64,000 nucleotides of DNA, from positions 257,889 through 321,888 of the forward strand of contig MU130358.1 in the NCBI GenBank assembly GCA_015039465.1, given 5' to 3'. The notes under the pieces are model-generated. The model had not been told where the DNA came from and made no database searches. It saw nothing but the letters and a program-made list of their open reading frames with translations. Source of the stretch: Phlegmacium glaucopus. Lineage: Eukaryota; Basidiomycota; Agaricomycetes; Agaricales; Cortinariaceae. Both the position numbers and the translations under genes were made by a program. Each line of letters starts with the position of its first letter. Within the stretch, counting starts at the first letter, position 1. Shown piece after piece: positions 11,701 to 24,548 of the stretch.

Positions 11701-13047
11701 GTGGTGTTTGGAGGAAATCGCTTTAGAATCTAAGCAGGACTCAAAGATGTATCTTTTTCATGCTGGGAGACGCAATAGCCGGTTGACCTTCACACGGCGA
11801 AGTTGGCCACCATGCTTGCACAGTGCACACGACGTGAACTAAGCTTTTTCTTTAATGCCATGTATGAACTTCTATGGATAATAATAGTAGACATCGGCGA
11901 ATGGCTGCCGTCTGGACTAAACTAAAACCGACCTAGACTCAAGCGTTTTTTTATAATCTTACGTTTGGATATTCTATTATTATGCTCCAAGCACAAGCAC
12001 AAGCACTAAGTATCTCTGTATATCAGTCCATGTTGAATTACTAGAATATTAGAATACCGAAGCTCAGTTGTTTTCTGCGTAAACGACTAAGTATATATTG
12101 ATTTCATACATAATATACGAAGCTTAGTAGATGAATAACAAGTATGTACAACTGCAGTCTGCAGGTGGTATACGTAATCAGCAAGGTTGATCGATAGTTG
12201 CGTCGAAAAGATGAACAGATTATGTATATACAAAATGAGATGTAGCATTCATGCTTGCTAGTAGTTAGACCTAAAATTCACAATAAAGTAAGATAAATGG
12301 GAACCTGAATATTACTGAATGCTTGGCGAACTAAGTGCGTTGGCGCCGGGGCAGTATGGAATACATTAATGTACATACTACTACGGGCTACGGCGGCGTT
12401 GTATTTGCGGTCTTGTGAGCACAAGGTTCGGGGTCACTCCATCAGCCCGATACACCCCGGGTGAATCGGTGTCTCTCGGTGTCTGCGCCCATGGGGAAAA
12501 CGCGAGCTCTTCGATAATGTGGGGGAATTTGAAATTTCAAGTGCAACCCCAGCCCTGTCCAGCCCTCTCCCAATAATATTGTACAAGTGCACTGGGGGGC
12601 TCCTCATTTTTTCTTCTTTTCTGACAGGAACGCAAGGCAGTCCGCTCTACGTATCCGTTCACATAAATGATAACACTGACAGCAGATACAAGTAGTTGCG
12701 CAATGATTCGTTGGAGGAAATAGGAGAATCTATAAATTCCATTGTCAATAACCATCAATCACATGGGTTTAGTAGTAGCGCCATGATGATCGTACATAGA
12801 TTGTCTCCAAATATCACCAGATTCCTCTTCACTGAGCCGGCGACCGCCCCATGACCATAGGCTTCAACTTACGTACAAGTCTTCGATCTCATACATTTCA
12901 CAGAGTACTAGCACAGAGGAATAAAATAAAGAATAAAGAAACGGGGTAGACCGGAATTACACATCTACGATGCTAAAAAAAATTGAAACTCTTAATTCCA
13001 GTAAACCTTAGATGTACATTTTGCCCTCCCCACCTTCAGCTCGATCC
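5764..13047. other. Gene-poor 7.3 kb stretch
   Basis: Only short, unrelated open frames occur on either strand (none above about 112 codons), and none shows a family signature or joins into a longer spliced model that I can support. The DNA is AT-rich in places (8.6-8.9 kb, 11.9-12.3 kb). I see no clear terminal repeats, transposase or reverse-transcriptase motifs. It may hold decayed transposon DNA or a non-coding transcript, but nothing here shows either. Confidence 0.5.
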
Positions 13048-15710
13048 CTAATACGCCACCTTTCCTGTCAAATTTTGCATCTCCCGTTCATAACACCTAT
13101 GGAGGCTGATCTGGTACGCAAATTTAGATGCGAACCCCTTGGAATCATCATCCGAAATTTCATGCGTATCGACCATTGGCTTGACATATTTCCCAGTGGT
13201 GACGACGCCATAAGACTCGATAACTTTGTCTGTTTCCGGGTGGAGATTTAATTTAATTTCAGGAAGGTTGATAGCACAATCGACGACGTTGACTCCTTCA
13301 AATATTGTGAGCGTATGAAATTTGACTCTATGAACGACAAGTTACCTTCACCAATAGCTCCGATGGCTTTGCAATGTCCAAACGCCTCCCGAACCCAGTG
13401 AATGGCACGACCACTCTCCATAAGCGTCTTCGCATGCTTCTCACCTGAAGGAATATAAAGCGCATCGAACAACGTCGATCGCTGACCCTCGAAGTGATGA
13501 ACAGCAACAATGTCCGAGTCGGCTCCGGCATCAGGCGAGGCCGGGGATATCTTGCCCAGTCGAGGACCAATTATCCATGTAGTAGCGTTTTGGCTCCTCA
13601 ACATCTCCTGTACTGCCTTAACTTCGGCCTTATTGAATCCATCAGCAACCAGAATAGCAATTCGTCTCGATGCAATGGTGGGTTTCTTGGGTGCATAATG
13701 AAGTTGAGACAACGCCGATGACTTTTTACCATGGTTCTCACGAGTAGGTTTATCAGGAATATCATCGTCAGTCACCTTCCCCGCTACAAATTTAGCCAAA
13801 CTGGGGTCAATGTCGTTCAACATTTTCATATACGTTTTGCGGACTTGTGATTCATCACAGTGACTGAGCTCGAAAGAGAGAGCGGCCATCAAGTGTGTCC
13901 GTTCGTGGGGAGAGAGGGAGTTGTAGAATAGTTGTGGCTGATTAAAGTGCTCTTGGAACTTGGAGCCGCGTACACGTTGCTTGATGCCAGCAACCTTTTC
14001 TTTGTACCTGCGAGAACATCTGTGAGCCAGGAAACACCTCCGCACTTTCCGTAACGTACTCAACATATCCACCTTCAGAAGGAGGGGCCGGATGACCAAC
14101 ATTCTCCCGATTGGGGTAATAATTGATTTTGCCTTTCATGATACGATGCTGTTGAGCACCACCTCGATTGTGATTCATGACAGGACAGACAGGACGATTG
14201 ATTGGAATCTATAATAACGATCCTCAGCATAAGTCTACGAAAGGCGGAAATTTGCTGACCTGTTCCCAATTAATCCCTAACCGGGAAATCTGAGTATCGA
14301 AGTATGAAAAGTTCCTCCCTTGCAACAAAGGATCATCGCTAAAACCAATGCCTGGTACGACATGGCTAGTACAAAAGGCAACTTGTTCAACCTCTGGGAA
14401 GAATTCCTCGACTTTACGATTGAGAACGAGCTCCCCAATTTTTTGGAGAGGAACAAGTTCTTCAGGCCAAACCTTGGTCGCGTCGAGGATATCGAAGTCA
14501 AAATTATGTTCGTCCTTCTCTTCAATGGTTTGGATGGCGAAGGTCCATTTGGGGAAACAGTCACTGTCGATAGCCTCTGCCAAATCTTTTCTGTGGAAAT
14601 CTGGGAAAGAGTTCGGGTGAGTGCCATGAATAAAAGAATATAATATCCATCATATCGTACCAGGGTCCTGGCCAGCAATCTTGAGGGCTTCGTCCCAAAC
14701 GAGACTGTGAACCCCGAGTTCAGGAGTCATATGGAATTTGACAAAGACACGTTTGCCTTCAGCATTGACGAGAGTGTAGGTATTTACACCAAATCCTTGC
14801 ATCATACGGAAGGAGCGAGGAATTCCTATATACACAAAAGTCTCAGAATGACGGAAGAAGGGAAGGTAGTTCATGATATGTACCTCGGTCGGACATTGCC
14901 CACATAACCATATGTGCAGCTGAGGAACAATTGCTTAGTATATACACGAGACTGGATAGACGATGATATGCCCGTACATTCAGGCTGAAGCCCAACAAAA
15001 TCCCAGAAATTATTGTGAGCGCTTTGACCTTGAGGAATATCATTATGCGGTTCAGGCTTCACAGCATGAATAACATCGGGGAATTTAATAGCATCCTGAA
15101 TGAAGAACACAGGAATGTTGTTACCGACGAGGTCCCATATACCTTCGTCAGTGTAGAACTTGATCGCAAAGCCTCGGACATCGCGAACAGTGTCCTTAAA
15201 ACAATTCGTGAGTATGTTGAGAGCGTATAGTACAGGAGAAATAATTACAGCGCTTCCGCGGGAGCCTTGAACGGTGCTGAACCTGATGAAGACAGGCGTT
15301 GTCCTAGAAGGATCCGTCAAAACTGGTGCAAAGGTGTACTTGGCAGCCGTGCTGCCATCGGTGACTTTGAAGTATCCATGGGCAGCCGCACCACGTGCGT
15401 GAACAACCCGCTCAGGAATACGTTCATGATCAAATCTATGTATTTTCTCTCTCGCAAACTGGTCTTCGAGAAGTGAAGGACCATTAGTTGACCCATCGGA
15501 TATTTTCAACCTTGTATTGAACGATGAAAAGCGGTCGAATAGAGGTGTATGCTTGAGAATTTACCAATTGTCGGTGTCAGACATCTTGACGCCATGGTCT
15601 GAGGTCAACACCTGATCACCCGACGTATCAATGGTACAAGCTTCTAAGGCTTTCACTTTTTCTGTTTCGGTCGAAAAGGCTTGTTTAATGCTGTCTTTAA
15701 TGGAAGACAT
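13048..15710 (-). CDS. Large-subunit catalase with C-terminal DJ-1/PfpI domain
   Basis: Haem catalase of the large (HPII-like, clade 2) type that breaks down hydrogen peroxide. It starts at 15710 ([20 protein letters not shown]) and ends at 13048, with at least six introns; the first two are 15511-15564 and 15195-15248. Landmarks in order: [18 protein letters not shown] and [17 protein letters not shown] with the distal catalytic His; [24 protein letters not shown]; the [18 protein letters not shown] segment; then [15 protein letters not shown] with the proximal haem-ligand Tyr. A linker leads to the C-terminal class I amidotransferase-like domain ([20 protein letters not shown], then [13 protein letters not shown]). 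The expected product is about 700 residues, usual for the class. The last exon reads through to GKVAY and a stop. Only 187 bp separate its start from the end of the GH16 gene upstream, so its promoter must be compact or overlap that gene. Confidence 0.95.
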
Positions 15711-15897
15711 GGTGCAGTAAAGCAGAGGATGCAATATTGCATGTTTCGCATTTCTTTATATATGTGGCGCATTGCGAGACATGGCCTAAGAATAAATGAC
15801 ATCAAGCGAGATACGTTCGACCGTAATGACATAATCATCAAAGTAGCATGTTATTATGTAAATAAATAATTCTACGTACATTTGCAATATTCATTCA

Positions 15898-17790
15898 TCA
15901 CCAAACATAAACGTGAGCCAACGCTAACAGAACCAGCAGCGTAATCTGAGAAAATCCAACCCAATCTAAAAGTCCAGCAGAAGCGGATACTTTGGTGGTA
16001 GAATTTCCTGCGAATAGTTGCTTTTTGTATACTTTCAAGGAGTTTATACTCCATGACGCGTTCTAGTAAGACCATGAATACGAAGGCATATTGCGAAGTT
16101 TTTTTTTGTCTTACCACAAAGTTCGCTCCGTCCATGAGTCTCTCGGCACATGTCCCGGGACATCCTGACGTGGCATAAGATGATCCAGCCCAATCACCTA
16201 TAAGTCAAATCGTCATATAAAACGTGCATCACTTAGAGAAAGGACCATACCGCAAAAAGTGATATCTATCATGACGCGCAACATTTTAGAAAGAAAAATA
16301 GAAGAAAATGGATTACACTTACCAAAAACAATGCTATGGTTGGAAAAAAATTGTCCAATATGACAACTTGAGTTGGAAAGTGTGGCAGACGGAATACCCC
16401 ACTCTGAGGGATCAGGACTACCCTGAGTGATGTCGGCTGGAACTGCCGCACGGAAGAATGACCCTATGTAACCTGTTGTAAGGAATTGCGTAGAAGAGAT
16501 GTAAAATAAAATGATGGCGCACAGACTGAAATATCATTTTCGTCCCATTTCATCGCAATGACGCCTCCACCCGATGCTTCAAAAAGTGGTCCATACGAGG
16601 CCCTACTCCACTCAGTAACATCACAACCGCTATTGCTGTTCAATTTGGCGTCACAACTCGTTAAATTTACTCCATTGAGTGCCTTCCTGATGGTGAGTAG
16701 CTATATGAAGCGACTGCAATCAAATTGTACACACATTCATAGTTCCCGAAAAGGTCACGTTGGGGTTTAACTCGCAACCTGGTATCCAATGAGAGATGAG
16801 ATGAAGAAAACGCAGAAGCAGTGAGGTCAACTTACCAGGAGCCGTATGCCATGCAATTTGATTATGTTGATCATCATGTACGCCTTCCAGAATATCTATT
16901 TCTCCATTCTGAGGATGAGATTGAGTAAGGAGACAAGATTCAAAGGTTTGTGCTCTTACCGCTGGCCAATCGGATCCTACGGTCCAAAAAGCAGGCCATA
17001 CAGCTTTAATAGCGGTACAGTCAGAATGGGTACTTCAATCAAACGAGAATGAGTATGGGACATACCACACCCCCAGGGGGCTCTATTTAAGTCTAATATG
17101 AAGAGGCCGGTATCGTATGATGTCTGGCTAGTGATTCGGACACTGGATTTAACAAACAAACCTTTTTGAGAATTCAAAAGGAGGGGAAGTATGGATAAAC
17201 TCACCTATCACGAAATACACCACTAGCCAGCGAAGACGTATTATCCGCCTTCATGATGACTGATCCATCGTCCTGAATGTATACAAGTCCATTGGCGAAT
17301 GCGGTTGTTCTATTGACGAAGCTGTGGTCGTCCTTCATAAGATGGGAGGTTTTGGACACAAGAAAAGGCTCACTTGACATTTCCGCTGTAATTGGAATAC
17401 GACAACTGTTAAACTGAAAGTAAAGAGAAAAGACATTTCATGACATACTTGGTTGGATCTGGGAAACTAAAGAAATCCCAGCGGCTGGTAGGGAACGTGA
17501 GAGAGTCAACGATAAATCCATCAACGTTCCACAAATATCACTCACTCGAAAAAGTTTTGACCAGAATATTCATCCTGCGGCAACCAAAGAAAAGCAGATC
17601 CATTGGGATTGTAATTGACCCCCGCAATAGTTTGTCTACCTAGGATGGGAGAATTTGAACGTGGCATCCAAGAGTGACGCATCGAAGTGAAGCTAGATAG
17701 TGTCTCCTTGATGTTCAGGTTTGGCAAAGCTGCGCACGGAATGACTCTAACTATGAGGACGAGGATGCAAAGAGGAAGGCCGTTAAGCAT
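15898..17790 (-). CDS. GH16 beta-glucanase (laminarinase-like), GPI-type
   Basis: Secreted glycoside hydrolase family 16 enzyme of the basidiomycete endo-1,3(4)-beta-glucanase group, expected to act on cell-wall or plant beta-glucans. It starts at 17790 with a signal peptide (MLNGLPLCILVLIVRVIPCA). Spliced landmarks: ILGRQTIAGVNYNPNGSAF, LPQDEYSG, a segment RITSQTSYDTGLFILDLNRA, AVWPAFWTVGSDWPA, and the catalytic EIDILE motif (nucleophile and acid/base glutamates) followed by GVHDDQHNQIAWHTAPG. The C-terminal part has SGCPGTCAERLMD and NASWSINSLKVYKKQL. It ends with a hydrophobic tail (ITLLVLLALAHVYVW) after a small-residue stretch, which looks like a GPI-attachment signal, so the enzyme is probably tethered to membrane or wall. 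There are many short introns, and I did not fix every junction. Confidence 0.9.
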
Positions 17791-18806
17791 CGTGAGAATG
17801 GTAGTTTGTTGGCTTGGGATGGATGCGTTTTTTTAAGTACTCTTTGCAGGGCGATAATTCTAAAAGGATTCCTCCGAAAACCCGAGATCTTCCCCGAAAA
17901 AGGGCGAGGTCGTCTAATGTTGGTGAAGAAAAGTAATAAAAAGTAGGAAGATAAGCACAGAAACCTCACGACGGTGGGGCTTTATCCATGTGTTCTCCGA
18001 GCACCACAAAAAAGGGGTGACGGACGGTTTTAAGTAGTTGAATAAGTTCAAACAATGGGGACTGCGCCATCAATTGAATCCACGAATAGAAATTAAAAAT
18101 GGGGCCTGCCTCGAGGCAGCTTACATAGCACAACATACTCAAAATAACCTCGTTATTTATATTCAATGTCAGTACTCGAAGCCCTACAGTAGTCCTCGTG
18201 ACAAGAAATAGGCTGGAAGTTTCGCAAATACTATGGAGATCATTCCCCAAAGGCACCAGGCATCATGGCAGCAGCGGCTGTGTAAATGGCTTGACGAAAG
18301 GGAATAGTTATATGAACACGATGCCCCGAAGCCCGCGCGAACGGGGCGGTTACTGGGCAGTGCGCACGTTTACCATTGTAAACATTGAAGTTTCCGCGAT
18401 TGACGTGGAGCGTTCAACACATCGATACCTCGAGGATCATGTCGTGACATTGGCGGCCTTGAATTCACGGCACCATCAATGAGAGGCCTAATACTTCGGA
18501 CTGACAACAAATCATGCGAAGAGTAAGGAATATTAATTAATGGGCCCTGGAATAATTGAAAGAGGATAACCAGAGTTCTTCACGAAGAAAACCCTTGACC
18601 TCCACTCCACAATATCAAATATAGTTTAGATAACAATGTAAATGCTCATGCAGATATCTAGGTTTACAAAATAGTCTAACAGTGTCTAGTAATAATCAAA
18701 AAAAAGATTGATACAAATGAGTTCCCATAACAAGCATAGTTAGTACTCACATTCCAATGTCTTCGAAGCTCAAGCAAGAAAGCATAATAGCAAAAAGCAA
18801 AAAAGA
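17791..18806. other. Intergenic gap between GH16 and SCAP genes
   Basis: About 1 kb with only short frames and no recognisable family. It should hold the promoter of the GH16 gene (right of 17790) and the 3' end of the SCAP transcript. I see no repeat. Confidence 0.6.
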
Positions 18807-21800
18807 TCATGACGAGAAGTGGAATACCCCAACGGTGTTCCCGAAACCCGCCAGAGCATGTGAAGGTGCAATAAGAAGAGGTGAAACGCGAGTAAAGGGT
18901 AGGCGAGCTATACGCTCTCCTGATGAACTCGTGGAAGAAGTAAGATTCGTCCGCAATGAAGATGGAGTCGAAGTAGGAGAACGGAAAGAGGAACACAAGC
19001 GACCTTCAGTATCTCCTGGCCTCAAGGCCAGAGCAGCCAATAAAGAGCTCTTCAACAGCGTCAAAGCAGGATCAAATGTCCATAGTTCCCACCTCTCCAA
19101 CGTCGCACTCGTCAGTCCATGTGATGAGCTCGAAGTTCCAATACTAGGCGAAACAGCGGCCCATGTCGTCCCAGCTTTAGGTTTGCCTTGAGATCGCGGT
19201 TTACGTCGAATTCCAACAAATTTTCTGCTCGTCAAGTCCCATCCACCTCTTTCGCACGTGACGTCAATCAGACGCACCATGATGGCATTTCTCCAGATAG
19301 ATTGACGTTGGTTAGTAGATGTGGTTGAACCATTGTGGTCGTGTCTGTGTCCATTTGGGCTATGGAGCTCATACTCCTCTGCTGGATTGCTTGGGAATGG
19401 TACAATCAGGAGCTCAGACGACCGACGTCCAGTATCCTTTTCAGATGCTCGTCTAGAATGAACGCCGTGCCCTGATACAGGGAATGCCGATGTCTCAAAG
19501 GCTGTCGCTAATCTCGCTCTGGGAATCAGAGGAGATACCTGCGGTGAGGAAGCATTACTATTGCTTCTTGACCGCCTTCCCAACAAACTCTCTCTCGATG
19601 AAACGCGTCTCATATGAGATGATTGTTGTTGTTGTTGGAGGGAGTGGTTCCTCGTACACGAACACCGCCTGTTCTGATCATCCAGGTACAATTTCGAGAA
19701 TCGAATAACATGGTCAATCGAGAACGCGACAGACAAGCTCTCCATCGGCAACTGTCCACAGAAATGACAAGTCTCGCATTTCACAGGCGATACTCTGAGG
19801 TGATTGATCCTCCCATGCGTTTCCTCCAAGATGGAAATACATTCGCCCGTCATTCCGTCCCAAAGGGACACTGAGCCCGACTCCGTCGCAGCTACGATGA
19901 CGAACCGCACACTACCATCCATCTCCGCTCTACACGCGTGTACTTTCCACGCTACATCAAACGCGTTGCCAGGTCGGATACAGCATTCTTGCAATATTGT
20001 AGGTTCAAAGTCGCCCGTTTCTATGACCTCGACGGAGCCGTCATCCAGACAGAAAGCAAACAATACCCTGTCGTCAGGAATGACATGAAGTAGCGAAGAC
20101 CGAATAACTACTGCCTCTCGCGAAGGCACAAAGTAGCTGAGTGTCGAATCCGAGACGGACCATCTTGTAGCTACCCCGCTTTCGTACGTGGCCAGGAGAA
20201 TGGCTCCTTCAGAAGTGCCGTCAGGTTCAGATGTAGAGCGTGTACGCCCGGGCGCCTTCTTGAGTCTAAAAGGGATCGAAGGAATGAAGTATATCTCTGT
20301 TACACCCCTGGATGAATTTTCGAGTGAAAGCGTGGGCAACAGTTCAACGATCCCAGTCGGTGGATCAATGCTCCACACAGCGATCAAGCCTGAACCAGTG
20401 CCTACTGCGAAGTGGCGTCCTCTATCATCAACTGTAACGCACATCACAGTTGACGCCGCGCATGAAGAGGTGCTCGCCATTCCCAACAACACATTGGTGG
20501 CATCAATAGCTATGTGTTTCTTCGTTTCCGCGTTCCAAATTGTGATTTCGTTATGCAATCCAACAGAAACGATTACTCTTCCATCCTTACTTGCCGCTAT
20601 AAGTTCAACATCGCTTGCAAAAGCCCTCGGGAGAGTGGAGAATGAAATCTGGCCTTCCAAGCTCTTCTCATCGTCCTGCGCTTTTGCAGATGCTTCTGCC
20701 TCTGGACAATTCCGCTGTGCCTCCAGAAGTTCCGTATTTTTCAGAAGATAAATAAGCAAACCCCAAAGTGCACTTGTTGTTGCTGCAATAGGAAGAACCA
20801 TGATAGTAAGGACCCATAGCACGAACTTGAACGTACGCCGTGATCGATAAGATGATTGCATCGCCAATTTGGGAGTAGTACTCTCCCCATCTGGGTGAAA
20901 CGTGATGGTTGTAGGCATCTCGACGCGGAGATGTAGGAGGGGAGTTTGCGCTGGATTCATAATCTTCCATATCTGCTGTGCAGTTGACGATACATCAAAT
21001 GAAGGCCGGCCTTTGGATCTAGAAACAGCTCCAACGGGTTTGATGAGGTTGGGGTTTGGGGTCGATGTTGATGCCGTGTACGTTGTATAGTACAAAGTAG
21101 CAGCGACAGCGAGAAGCTGACGGAATATAAAATGCAAGACGGGGTATCAGAGGGCCAGATAGTTCCAGAAGTAAGCAAAGAACTTTCGACGACGCACCAT
21201 CAATAAGCTGATATTAGTAGCCGCCCTACCTTTTAGAAGGGTTTGAGTAGCTACGATCAACTTCTGCCATCTAGAGCGAGGCTGCTTGGAGTTCTGTCCG
21301 TCATTTGGAACAGTTGGAACAGAAGGCACTAAGCTGGTGTCGTGTCGTAGCAGTTCTTCGAGCTGAATGACGAAGCAAAAAAAAAACAAAAAAGTAGATT
21401 TCAGTCATGAGATTTTTAAAAGATAGGCAATGAAACCGAAACACACCTCCAGGCGTGCAATGTCGATAGATAAAACCGCCATAAAGAATGTATGTGCCAG
21501 AAACCAATGTGCCACTAGTACCACGATAGCGAAGCTACAAAATTGACGTACAGCCCCGACCGCGAAGAACGCGATAATACCCAAAATCGCGTTGTATGAC
21601 ACGACTTTGAGGGTGTTTGAGGTGCCAGCCCGACTTAGACCTTCAGCGATACGCTGCTTGACTGAAAGCGTAACAGAGGTCTTTCCAACTGCATCCACCT
21701 GCCACGTAAAACCAATTGATGTTTAGCATAGGCAGTCGGAAACAAGTAAATCCCGCTATGAATGATTGATCAACCTACCAAATTGAACATGTTCTCTGCA

Positions 21801-23038
21801 CCAACGAATGCAATTACGATTGGAAGGAGTTCCCTTTGGTATAATGAATGAAACCAGCGATGAGAATGACAACAATTCACTTACCAAGGCACCATAGTTA
21901 TCTTAAATCCGACAAGGGCACACACGCTCAACGAGGTGATGGTGGAAACCGCAATCTCGACTAGAGCAGTGAACGTCACTCCGAGTCGGGAATGTACGGT
22001 ATTCATCCGCCGAACAGACCAAGCAACATAGGCGAAGAAGCCGATGTACGCTAAATAAAGGCAGGCCGAGATGGCCGACCAGCCCTCTGACAGATGAAGG
22101 TCGTACTAGAATGGAAGAAGAATGCATAATGAGTCTAGTATGTAAGCGGGAGACGATAAATGCATACCTCCAGCGCAATCAAGGAGGCTTCAGGGAGTTG
22201 AACAATAACTTCTGCATTTTGAGCTACCACGTTTTTGACAGTTTGCACCCACCAGGCATGCTGCGGCTCTGAAGCCCAGCAGGCGCTGTTAGGAAAGAAG
22301 TAAGTTAAAGTCAAGAAAGTGGCGTAGTCTAGTCTGTTTGAAGCGCCGGAATGTTCGTAGGACCCCCTGCCTGCTAAAACCATATGGGGAGTAATGGGTA
22401 CACCAGCAACAGAGATGTTGTTGTCGGGATTGCTGAGGGTATCCAATATATTGACATCCGAGAGCAATGCATCTTTGTTGTATGCCCAGAATGCGAGCGG
22501 AGATATGACAAAACATCGTCCGTTGGGTCCTTTGAGGCAGGGTGTATCAGCGGTAGACACAAGATCTTCGAGCAGCTCTTCAAGGTGAAGAGTCGATAAG
22601 AGAATTCTATGGTTTAAGGCACGGTCGTCATCAACGAGAGGACTCTGAATTAGAATGCGTTCTACTCGAAGAGCATGGCCTTCTCTGCATTGCGCGTGGA
22701 TGATGGGGTCTTCATGTATATGAAGTGTATCGTGGCCGGACCAAAGGTTTACCAAGTCATTTGGCGTTGTAATGCCAGTCACGGTATTTGTGGATATGAA
22801 TTTGTCTAGAATAGCAGGAGACGAGTTCTTGGACGACGTGTAGACATCGAGCGCTGGGTAGAAGAGGGAGGTGATGACGATACATGATATGAGAATAACC
22901 CGGATTTGGTGTGTAGCACAATGGCTATTGTAAACCAGTATAAGCATTGGTCAAACACATGAAGAGAAAAGATACACACAGTCCAAATTGCAGGAAGAAC
23001 GTCTGGCCAAGTTTGCGAGCCCATTGTAACAGGGACAT
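18807..23038 (-). CDS. SREBP cleavage-activating protein SCAP (sterol sensor)
   Basis: Membrane escort of SREBP: it senses sterols in the ER and controls SREBP transport and cleavage. The start at 23038 gives MSLLQWARKLGQTFFLQFGL and is joined by a short intron to HCATHQIRVILISCIVITSLF, the first membrane helix. The lumenal loop follows. The sterol-sensing domain includes LYLAYIGFFAYVAWS...RRMNTVHSRLGV, LPIVIAFVGAENMFNLV and NTLKVVSYNAILGIIAFFAVGA, then RQFCSFAIVVLVAHWFLAHT. A last helix precedes a large intron-poor cytosolic exon (about 21137-18807) with WD-type repeats (for example VIVSVGLHNEITIWN, FAVGTGSGLIAVWS, ESGSVSLWDGMTGECISI). The product is about 1,150 residues and ends GNTVGVFHFSS. 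It is divergent from PDX1 across 179 bp. Long plus-strand frames inside it are shadows. Confidence 0.93.
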
Positions 23039-23217
23039 CAAGGTAGAAGGTATAGAAGGTGGGCGCAGCGTATCGTTCAATATTAGATATTAACAGGGCA
23101 TGGCATAGCCTGACAAGATCCCTTCACCAATTCAAATTGCAGAATGCATAGGTCACGTGCATGCGGGGTGGCGTTTCGCTGGCCAAGCCTTACGGTGCCG
23201 CGACACAGTCCGTTGAA
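23039..23217. promoter_or_regulatory. Compact divergent promoter SCAP / PDX1 with CACGTG
   Basis: Only 179 bp separate the two start codons, so this stretch must drive both genes. An exact CACGTG within TCACGTGC lies at 23154-23159, about 115 bp from the SCAP start and 60 bp from the PDX1 start. Fungal SREBPs are bHLH factors that can bind E-box-like sites, so feedback of SREBP on SCAP is possible but unproven. Confidence 0.4.
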
Positions 23218-24440
23218 ATGGCTTCAATAAAAGCTATCTCGAAAGCTTCGGGAGCTTGCAAGATTTCGTCAGCCCCGAGCTTCAGGCGTCGTTGGTCAAC
23301 ATTATTTCACACTGACAGCCTAACTGACCCCAATGTCTTCACCAGTGCTTCATAACACGGTGGCGCGCAATGCCATCTCTAATTTCCAGATGCCCGCAAT
23401 GTCTCCCACCATGACAGAGGGTGGAATTGCGTCGTGGAAGAAAAAGGAAGGAGAAGCATTCGGAACAGGGGACGTCCTGTTGGAAATCGTGAGATGGGTA
23501 TCTTTTAGGTCGTCGAGTTTCTGTTCATCCATTTTTGGTTTATTTAGGAAACGGATAAAGCCACTATCGACGTTGAGGCTCAAGAGGATGGTATAATGGG
23601 CAAAATTTTGGTATGTATTGTCCCGTGGGACCCTCTCTTCCTATCTCATGTCGACAGTTCCAAGACGGAAGCAAAAATATTCCGGTGGGAAAAGTAATCG
23701 CTCTCCTAGCGGAAGAAGGCGATGATATCTCCAACCTCGAAGCTCCGAAAGAAGAGGCCGCTGCACCTCTTCAATCGAAAGTCGTTTCCTCTTCCTCTTC
23801 TGATTCTTTAACACCCTCTCCACGAAAACCCGAGTCAGATCACCTACAATCCGCCGGCACGCATGAACCCCGCTCTCACTCACATGCACCATTAGAACAC
23901 TTTCGTCCTCTCTTCCCTTCTGTGCATCGTCTACTCCTGGAACACAATGTCACAAATCCCGACAAAATCAAAGGAACTGGTGTTAGAGGTATGCTCACCA
24001 AGGGCGATGTTTTGACTTTCCTGGGAAAAGCATCAAACCCACTCGGGACTTTCAAATTTCCTCTCTCTCCAATTGAGGAAGCGTCAAAGTCGGTCGAGAA
24101 GAAAACAGACGTGGTACAGGTAGGTCCTATATGTAGCCCAACTTACTTCTGACTTCGACACCCTTTCCCACAGGTTCTCGACGGAGCGGCCATACGTCGA
24201 CTTATCGTCAATTCAATGCTGCAAGGCTCGATCAAAGCCCGTAATCTTCCACTAGGTATGTTGTCTACACCTTAAGTAGCCATCACAGCTGGATTGATAT
24301 TTCTAGACCATAAATCGGCAGATTTCGATTCTGTCATCTCGGATTATCTACCTCCTTCATCCAAATTGCCACCTAAAATTACTTCTCCACCACTACCGTT
24401 ACCCAAAAAGCCTTCAAGTTTCTTAGATGGTTTATATTAG
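23218..24440 (+). CDS. PDX1: Pdx1, E3-binding protein (protein X) of pyruvate dehydrogenase
   Basis: Mitochondrial structural subunit that docks dihydrolipoamide dehydrogenase (E3) onto the pyruvate dehydrogenase core. Exons are about 23218-23290, 23346-23488, 23548-23610, 23658-24119, 24174-24255 and 24307-24440. The start at 23218 gives a basic presequence ([15 protein letters not shown], then [18 protein letters not shown]). The lipoyl domain follows: [21 protein letters not shown], with the attachment lysine in [11 protein letters not shown]. After a Ser/Pro linker comes the E3-binding domain ([31 protein letters not shown]). The acyltransferase domain is missing: the protein ends with [17 protein letters not shown] and FLDGLY, as in other fungal Pdx1 proteins. 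The exon 1 donor is a weak GTTGGT. The alternative start at 23333 would lack the presequence. Confidence 0.93.
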
Positions 24441-24548
24441 CCCACAGTACCGTACTTATGTCAAATAGAGAACTTTAGACAAATGCGGTCCGGATAACCG
24501 AGCACATTTAAGCGCTGATAACGAGGTGATCTCGTCTCAACTTCATTT

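Noticed and set aside
18757..20751. Plus-strand frames of 144 and 187 codons inside the SCAP gene
   Set aside because: They are antisense to a long, clearly conserved WD-repeat exon and show no family signature.
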